The translations under genes and the position numbers were made by a program. Source: Gnetum montanum (lineage: Eukaryota > Streptophyta > Gnetopsida > Gnetales > Gnetaceae). From it: 64,000 nt of DNA. A model generated the notes under the pieces. It was not told the origin of the DNA and ran no database searches. It was given only the letters and a program-made list of their open reading frames with translations. How positions within the stretch are numbered: the stretch's first letter is position 1; every line of letters begins with the position of its first letter. Positions 57,641-64,000 of the stretch are shown here, piece after piece. Location of the stretch: the NCBI GenBank assembly GCA_015680685.1, contig MNCI01002763.1, positions 41,831 to 105,830 on the forward strand, given 5' to 3'.

Positions 57641-58200
57641 TCAAATAAATTCCTATGATCTCATCATAAGACCATGTGAATGCTATTGAACACTTGTTGA
57701 CTACTTCCAACAACTACTTCTTCTACCCTTTGTCTAGGTTAGTGTTGATTATAATCAACTTTTGATTATTTAGGAAAGCATATTGAAGCACTATTGGTAG
57801 GGCCTTTAGTTCTAATGATTCTAGCTCAACTTGATCTGGGATCTCTAGTTGTCCACATTCTTCCTCTTCTTCTTGATCTTCATGTGACTAGGGATGTCTT
57901 CTTCTTAGTTCTTCTAGCTTATCAACTTTTCCTACATAGGCATTTATGTTTTAATTTACTAGTTTAATGTATATATTTGATTCAATTTCCTTGTCTATAA
58001 TTAGCCACTAGGTGCCTTCTTGTTGGGTGGCTGCTGCATACAAGCACTTTTTCATACACATTTCTTGAACACATTTGTTGCATGTTGTATTCTCTTCTTG
58101 TCATATTTTATGGATGCAACTGCATCCATTATCGTTGTATGCAATACATGGAACTCTGTGTCTTTGAATGATTCCTGCTTCATTTTCCTTGAAAATTTCC
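57641..58200 (-). other. Linker between protease and RT, minus element
   Basis: Decayed region corresponding to 46460-46760 of the plus element, with an acidic stretch (QEEEEECGQ-like) near 57860. No catalytic motif expected or seen. Confidence 0.45.
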
Positions 58201-58700
58201 AAGGGAAAATCTTTAATACTAAGCTTAGGATTAAAAATGCTAAGCCAATCCCTTCCCATTATGATTGGGAATTCTCCCTTATTTTTACCTACATGAATAA
58301 CTAGAAAATTTTTAGGTTAGGACTAGCCATTAATGGTGGTGATCATATCATCCACTTGTCCTAGTGGAACTGTGATATGCAAGCTCTTGCCAAATGTTAT
58401 TCTTCTTTAATGGTAGTAGATTCTAGGCTTGATACATATCTTGTGATATCAAGTCCACTCCTAACCCTGAATCGAGTAGAGCCTTGCATGGTTTTTGCCC
58501 TACTACTTGAAGGTACACTATGGGACTTCCTAGATCTATTTGTTTTTTAGAAAGTGCTCTTGCCTTAATCCAATGAGAAATGATTTGCATCAGCATGATA
58601 ATTTTCACGGTTGTATTTTGTGATGAAGGAAGCTTGTTGTTTCTAGGAGGATTTGATATGAATGAAGTTGAAGTAGATGTGTTCTCCATCCATCAAAGCT
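58201..58700 (-). pseudogene. Aspartic protease of the minus element
   Basis: Frame 58689-58423 contains PCKALLDSGLGVDLIS, with the active-site DSG where the plus element has DLS. The preceding MLMQIISHWIKARALSKKQ matches MLMHALFDWIKVSHLPRK of the plus element. Later segments near 58260 match FPIIMGR-WLSI after a frameshift. Confidence 0.78.
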
Positions 58701-61112
58701 TCTCTAGACTCGTTTGGAAGAATCATCGTTTCCTAGATTGTGGTTCTTGCATAATTGTCCCCTCTTACATGGTCACTACCTCATTTGCATTTTTTTGTTG
58801 TGGATGTGATGGTAGTTCTCCTTGCATTAAAGGTGGTGGCATAGGTGGTAAAGGATTTGGATGTTAAGTAAGTGAACTAGTTGCTTATGGATGCATATAT
58901 GGATTGGAATTTATCCTTGGAGGTGTAGGTCTATGACATTTAGGTGGATAGTATTACAATGTTTGAATTGCTGCATTACCTAGAGAAATTAAATGTTGAA
59001 CATAGTGTCCATATGGGTTTGACTGCCTATATGGGTACTATTGTTATGGTGGTGGCATTGTCCAAGATTGGGATTGCTGCTACTATTGATGATACTACTC
59101 CTTGTGGAGAAGCTCCATTGGGGTAGTAAGCTAGTTGGAAGGTTTGACAGTAGTTACCTTGAGGATAAGATAACCTTATGACCATAAATTTTTTGACAAA
59201 TCTTGGGTTTAGTATATATGCCCCCATTTCTTGCAAATGTGTCATAATAGGGCAGCACCCCTTGGCATGGTCATATTGGCACATAGTACAACCTTCTTCC
59301 TCATTTGAGTTCATACTAGAATAATTTGCCACTAAATCTACCCTTCCTTTTTGTCCAAAGTCTCTTTTCTTCTTCTTTTCTTTTCTGCACCATAATTTTT
59401 AAAACTGTTGCAAACTTCTCATCTATGGAACCCCACATCATTTCTACCTTTGCTACAATAACGATTATAGATTTTTGAATAGGTAGTGTTTTCTTTTATA
59501 CTACCTTGTCCAAGGTTTCCTCCTCTTATGGATCACATATTCGTACATCCCTTTTGTGAATGGATGGATCTTTATTGTACTCTTCTACTGATTCTCTCTT
59601 CTTTAATTCATCTTCTTCCTTTACCACTTGATCAATAAGTCTTTGGATTTTATGGGCATACATCTCTAATAACTAGCCTTGGGCATAAACCCCAAGTGTC
59701 TCTTTGGTCTTATTTTTGAGTCCATCGATGATGTGCCTAAGTTGTTTCCTTTGGAAAAATCCATGGCTTGGGCATTGATGTAGGGGTGAATAGTATTTTC
59801 CCATTGCCACATTAAGGGATTCATGGATCCCTTGCTTCCATCCTTGGATTTGTTTCCTAATGTTTAATACTTGGGAATAGGTTTGATACTTGTAATTAAA
59901 AATTTCAAGCATGGTACTCCATCTCTTGATTGATTTTAGTTCTAATGATCTATACCAACGTTTAGCCTCTTTGGCAAGTGTCCTAGGGAACAACTTGAGT
60001 TTCTACTAATTACTTTATATGTTTTGTAGGGTGTAGACATCATGGAAATCTTAAAGGTGGTGTTATGGATCTGCATTGTATCCACCCTTAAATTTGGGCA
60101 TGTTATTCATGTCTAGCTACTTGATACGACTGTCCCTTATGTGTCTAGTTGGAACATAAATAGCTTCTTGTATGTTGATCATGCTTTGAGTTGCCAATAG
60201 GGGTTCTTCATGCTTGTAGGGTTCGTTTGCTTTATTGTAGTGGTGCCCCCTTCGATTCTCATACCTATCTCTATTTCTTCATGGATCATGTGCTTCATCT
60301 TCTTCATCATAGTACCTTGGTCAATAATTATTTCAATCATGATTTTGACACCTTTCCCTATCATGGTCTTTGTATTTGTATCCCCTTCTATTAGAGTTCA
60401 CTAATGATTGTAAGGATGACGATGAAGCTGTGGGAGAAAGGTGCCAACTAGTCCTCCTTTTGTGACTTTGATAGTATTCTCTTTATAATCTAGTAGAAGC
60501 TCTTGGCCTTAAGTCCTGCTTATACTTAGAGTCTTTGGTTTCTCTTTTGAATGTCTCTGCTTTGGCTTCTCTTCTGAGTGTCTTTGCTAAGGTAGAAATT
60601 GGTTGTACCCTAATAGGTTTTTTTCATTAGAAAATAGGCATTTCAGAGTTGACTTCATGATCCTAGTGGAGGTTTTCTACTATGAATGCATCACTATCTA
60701 GTTCCTCTAGGACAATAGGAGAGTTGATCTACTTCCCTTTGTTGTGAGCATGTTTAATCTGCATAGTAGCATCTCTCTTCCCTTGTGCCTTTGTGGGTTC
60801 ATAGGGCCTTGTCATGTGTTTTGTCACATGGTATCCTTCTTTTGCATGACTCAGATTCATTCCCCTTGGAGCTTTAGGAAGCATTATGATTGCCGAACAC
60901 TATGGAGGTAGAACAATGTTTTCCTATAAGTTTCTCCATCTCATTTGCCCATCTTGGTGGAAGATGGAAGTAAAATCAAGATAGTAGTGATCATCATGAG
61001 CATATGAGATTCTTGCTTGCATCAACATACTCTAGTCTTCTTCATCATTTATGCTATCATTGACCTTTTTCATTTCTTTGGTAGGTGATAGTGTATCTTT
61101 TGTTGAAGCCAT
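58701..61112 (-). pseudogene. gag of the minus element
   Basis: Minus-strand ATG at 61112 (MASTKDTLSP). The capsid-like core is at 59993-59673: MFPRTLAKEAKRWYRSLELK, WSTMLEIFNYKYQTYSQV, IQGWKQGIHESLNVAM, HQCPSHG and LRHIIDGLKNKTKE, the retrotransposon gag pattern. The cysteine motif CTMCQYDHAKGC (about 59300-59265) has the same C-2-C-3-H-3-C spacing as in the plus element. Stops and frameshifts separate the pieces. Confidence 0.8.
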
Positions 61113-61231
61113 GTTTTAGTTATAATGCTTGGTTAAGTATGTGTTAGAATTATTTAGAGTTTAAGAATATTAGCTTTTGGTTCTTTACTATAATGAACTT
61201 TGTAAAATCATTTACTTAGCACACATTGACT

Positions 61232-61251
61232 ATCATCGGCAATAGCACCAA
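61232..61251 (-). other. Primer-binding site of the minus element
   Basis: Minus strand TTGGTGCTATTGCCGATGAT directly follows the 5' LTR end ATTCATCA. Same type as at 43299-43317. Confidence 0.65.
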
Positions 61252-62135
61252 TGATGAATAGTGGAGTAATCCAACACCCAACCATACAAGTCATAAGTGT
61301 TCATGTGTGACCCAATCATAATCCATGGATGGACAATGTTGATATGCTAGTAATTGAGTCAAGCTCATGATCATTGTCTTCCCACTTCAAGCTACTAAAG
61401 TCTTAATGTATGATTTAGCTTGTAATGAGGCATATGATAAGTGATGTTGTAGATCCAGTTATGTTCCTAAGTATAAACATGATAAAATTAGAATTAAATG
61501 CTAATTCTAACTAATAACAAAAACATAAGTCTATTCTAGCCTATCATGATGGATAATCATTCTTGATTTACTAGACACATCTTGGGCTTATGTAATCATC
61601 ATTGGGATTACCAAGTATTACACTACTGCATGAACCAAGTGATAATACTATTGGGATTACCAAATGATCACACTTAATGCTCAAAATCAGTCACATCTAT
61701 TCCACTTACTATTAACAAGTGAAAAAAAATTTCTTGGGAAAGTAAAGTATTATGCTAGTAAAATAGTAAACATTATGCTAAGTAAACATAAGAAACTAAG
61801 AGAATGCTACAATGATGAGAAATAGTTCAATCTTTATTTCCATCACAACTTGTGTCCAAGTACAAACTGCTCAAACAAATACATCGTTCAAATATGACAC
61901 ATCACATTATGGGCATTCACTCTTCTAATCATTAAGTCTAAGTTCAAGAAATAAAACTACAAGAGTTCTGTTATGATGGAAATGAAAGTTAGTGGATTGT
62001 TCATCCAAGTGTCATATTTATGCAGGTGCACACATCCCAAGACATTTTATCAACAATTATGTAGCATGTGCTACAACATCATCGATATGATATCATTGTT
62101 ACAATATTGTGACACATCAAAATTTGGATTTATCT
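61252..62135 (-). mobile_element. 5' LTR of the minus element
   Basis: 884 bp. On the minus strand it runs from AGATAAATCC (TG start mutated) to ATTCATCA at the primer-binding site. A TATA-like GCATAAATATG lies near 62022-62013. Same orientation and sequence as 32615-33432, with a 66-bp segment that the 3' LTR has lost. Confidence 0.88.
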
Positions 62136-62140
62136 ATAGC
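62136..62140. other. Target duplication of the minus element, right (ATAGC)
   Basis: Identical to ATAGC at 32610-32614, on the other side of the 29.5-kb insertion. Confidence 0.85.
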
Positions 62141-62610
62141 AAATACCTTAAAGTTTTATTTCTCCAAAGTAATAATATTTTCTTTATGAGTGCCCGCAAT
62201 GTGAATTAAAGAGATTGTACAGTGCTTTATTCAAATGTCATGTACCTAAAAGCATTGGTGTGAATGACAATAAAGTTGAGATTTCTAATATTCATTGCAA
62301 CACTTGGATTAGTTTACTCTTTCCTACTTGTAGTTTACTTTTAATGCAATTTACATTCATGGTTTTAATTAGTTAATATACTTTACCATAACAAACATAA
62401 GTACAACCACTTCGAGTATAATGTATATTGCTTATTAATCCCAATAGTGGCCATTTGGTATGCCTAGTAATAGACACTTGATAACCTAGTAGCATTGATA
62501 CTAGTTTAGGATGTTTATGGTAAGTGGAAATGGTTACTTTATGTTATGATAGTTAGTTATTAGAATAGCCAAGTAGTAAATAGTTAATTGATTTAATCTT
62601 CACTTACTCA
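62141..62610 (+). mobile_element. Outer family-2 LTR, right part (R and U5)
   Basis: GTTTTATTTCTCCAAAG, ATATTTTCTTTATGAGTGC, GATTGTACAGTGCTTTATTC and GGTGTGAATGACAATAAA match 42640-42760 of the plus element's LTR directly and continue the U3 part that stops at 32614. It ends CTTACTCA and abuts the second R copy. Confidence 0.72.
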
Positions 62611-62611
62611 T

Positions 62612-64000
62612 TGTTGACACATTTCAGCCATCTTATGGAGTAGAAGTTATAAATTAATATTTGGGCTTTATAAAATCCAAATGTTATTTTTGAAAGCAAG
62701 ATAGCATACAAGTAGAAAAAGGCAAAAGTCCATTGGAGTTTAGTTGCCTTCTCTGTAAAATGGAAGTATATTCACATGTTAATGAACAAGTAGGATGTCT
62801 ACTTTCACAATAGTGGAGCTTGGTTTTAATGTTGATTTCTCATTATTATGAGTTAAAGTTTTTAAAAGGAGAAGAACAGTAATATTATAGTTACTTATTC
62901 GAGTGAAATGGCTAAATGGTAGATAGTAGAGGTACTTGTAATCATTCACCTTCATTTGAAGTTTTGAAAAATGAATATACCTTTTGAAAGTTGAAATATG
63001 GTGAATTTAGAAGATGCTCTAGAACCTACCAATTACAAGGAACCAATAATATGAGCAATAACAAAAATTTTAAAGAGTCACAAAACATGGAATGTTGTTG
63101 AATTTCCCAAATTGCCATTATTTGCACAATAGTTTTAATTATACATTGGCCACTATGTAATCTTTGGAAATTTAATGGAAGGGGAGTGCAAAGCTTAATA
63201 AAAGCCTTTCCAAATTCGTAAATATTTGTGAAAAATCATGAGAGCTTCCTTTGAGATTTTGAAAACAAACAACAAAAACTCAAGGTATTTCTAATAGAAA
63301 TTGCATCCCAGAGAAAAAGTAAAATCAATGACACCCATCGGAAGCAGAAGAAATAAACGATGAATAGTTAAACATGAATCAAAATTTAAAAGCCCAGACT
63401 CAGGCATAGGGCACTATGAATCCATGAATGAGTCACAACACCCAAAGCAGAGACGACATCAAAATCCTACAATAGAGATAGAGTTGAAAGATTCATTAAT
63501 CTAGACTACAACAATGAAGAAATGTGTGGCCTCTCTTGACTAGATTAGGCTAGAACCCAACAACAATGCCTACGGCTTAGGAAAAGCCATTACCAATAGC
63601 AGTTACAATAGCAATGTGACAACGAAGGTGATGGTGGCGTAGTTGTAAGGCTTCACTAATGAAGGGTTAAACACCATCTATTTTTTCTTGGAGAAAATAA
63701 CATTAGGGTTGAAGTAGGGCACAACAAATGGCAAGTTTTCCTCCAAATTTGGAAAGAAGGCAACATGATGCATGGTATCGAGGCCACGAGAGATAAACAT
63801 ACATTATAATGTTTACACATTTTGTATAAACGTGTTGATGGATGCCACAATAAGGCTATGAGGCCTTAATAATATTTCAAAAAAATTATATATATTATAG
63901 TACTTTAACGTTGGGTAGGGCTTATGGATTAGGAAAGAAAGATTTATGAATGCATGGTAAATATAACTTTATTTTTCTAAATTCCATAGGTGATGAGTGG
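62612..64000 (+). mobile_element. Second copy of LTR R, plus orientation, running off the window
   Basis: Starts TGTTGACACATT and matches the reverse complement of 37590-37384 and then 35721 to about 34560 without interruption, so it lacks the S insertion. Near 62820 it has CTTGGTTTTAATGTTGATTTC, the intact target site of S. Minus-strand frames such as 63850-63656 mirror the plus-strand frame at 34725-34922 of the other copy and are part of the LTR. Confidence 0.82.

Larger units (their letters stand above)
32615..62135 (-). mobile_element. Complete family-1 Athila/Tat-like Ty3 element, minus strand, with nested insertions
   Basis: Bounded by two direct LTRs (61252-62135 and 32615-33432) and by the identical 5-bp target duplication ATAGC at 32610-32614 and 62136-62140. 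Order on the minus strand: 5' LTR, primer-binding site, gag, protease, RT, RNase H, integrase (to 55568), interruption by the plus element 42477-55562, integrase end (42471-42190), spacer, U3-like region, third ORF (40.65-37.6 kb), interruption by solo LTR R, third ORF end (33848-33640), polypurine-like tract, 3' LTR. Net length without insertions is about 12.7 kb. All ORFs carry stops, so it cannot move by itself. Confidence 0.88.

Overview
The window looks like nuclear DNA of a seed plant with a very large, repeat-filled genome, most likely a gymnosperm. This is inferred from one organellar-type tRNA synthetase gene stretched over 26 kb by kilobase-scale introns, from Athila/Tat-like Ty3 elements nested in one another, and from LINE, SINE and Copia debris. 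No sequence label was available and the species cannot be read from the window.

One real host gene is present, on the minus strand at 31308..5216: cysteinyl-tRNA synthetase. Nine exons can be placed to the base. They join in frame to 565 codons with the HIGH motif, the KMSKS motif and all four expected zinc ligands. Three internal introns are tiny (81-106 bp) and the last is 161 bp with a GC-AG splice pair. Four introns are large (3.0, 4.8, 8.7 and 7.5 kb) and hold dead Copia, LTR, LINE and SINE copies.

Left flank (1-5215): the 3' end of a Ty3 element (third ORF, polypurine tract, LTR), an opposing LTR fragment and a Copia integrase scrap.

Right flank (32464-64000): a stack of LTR retrotransposon insertions that can be read layer by layer. 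(1) A family-2 LTR in plus orientation (32464-32614 plus 62141-62610) was split by (2) a complete minus-strand family-1 element, 32615-62135, with the perfect 5-bp target duplication ATAGC. (3) A plus-strand family-2 element (42477-55562) landed in the integrase gene of element 2; excising it restores the integrase frame. (4) A solo LTR, R (33854-37590), landed in the third ORF of element 2. (5) Another solo LTR, S (35722-37378), landed inside R. A second, reversed copy of R (62612-64000, running off the end) lacks S and so shows the empty site.

Both Ty3 families carry gag, DLGAS-type protease, reverse transcriptase with FMDDFS, RNase H and integrase. They also carry a long third ORF 3' of pol that starts with a globular domain and continues as a long coiled coil. 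Ahead of this third ORF, in both elements where it is visible, lies a hairpin followed by a TATA box that resembles the U3 region of the LTRs, suggesting a separate internal promoter. All transposon genes here are broken by stops or frameshifts.
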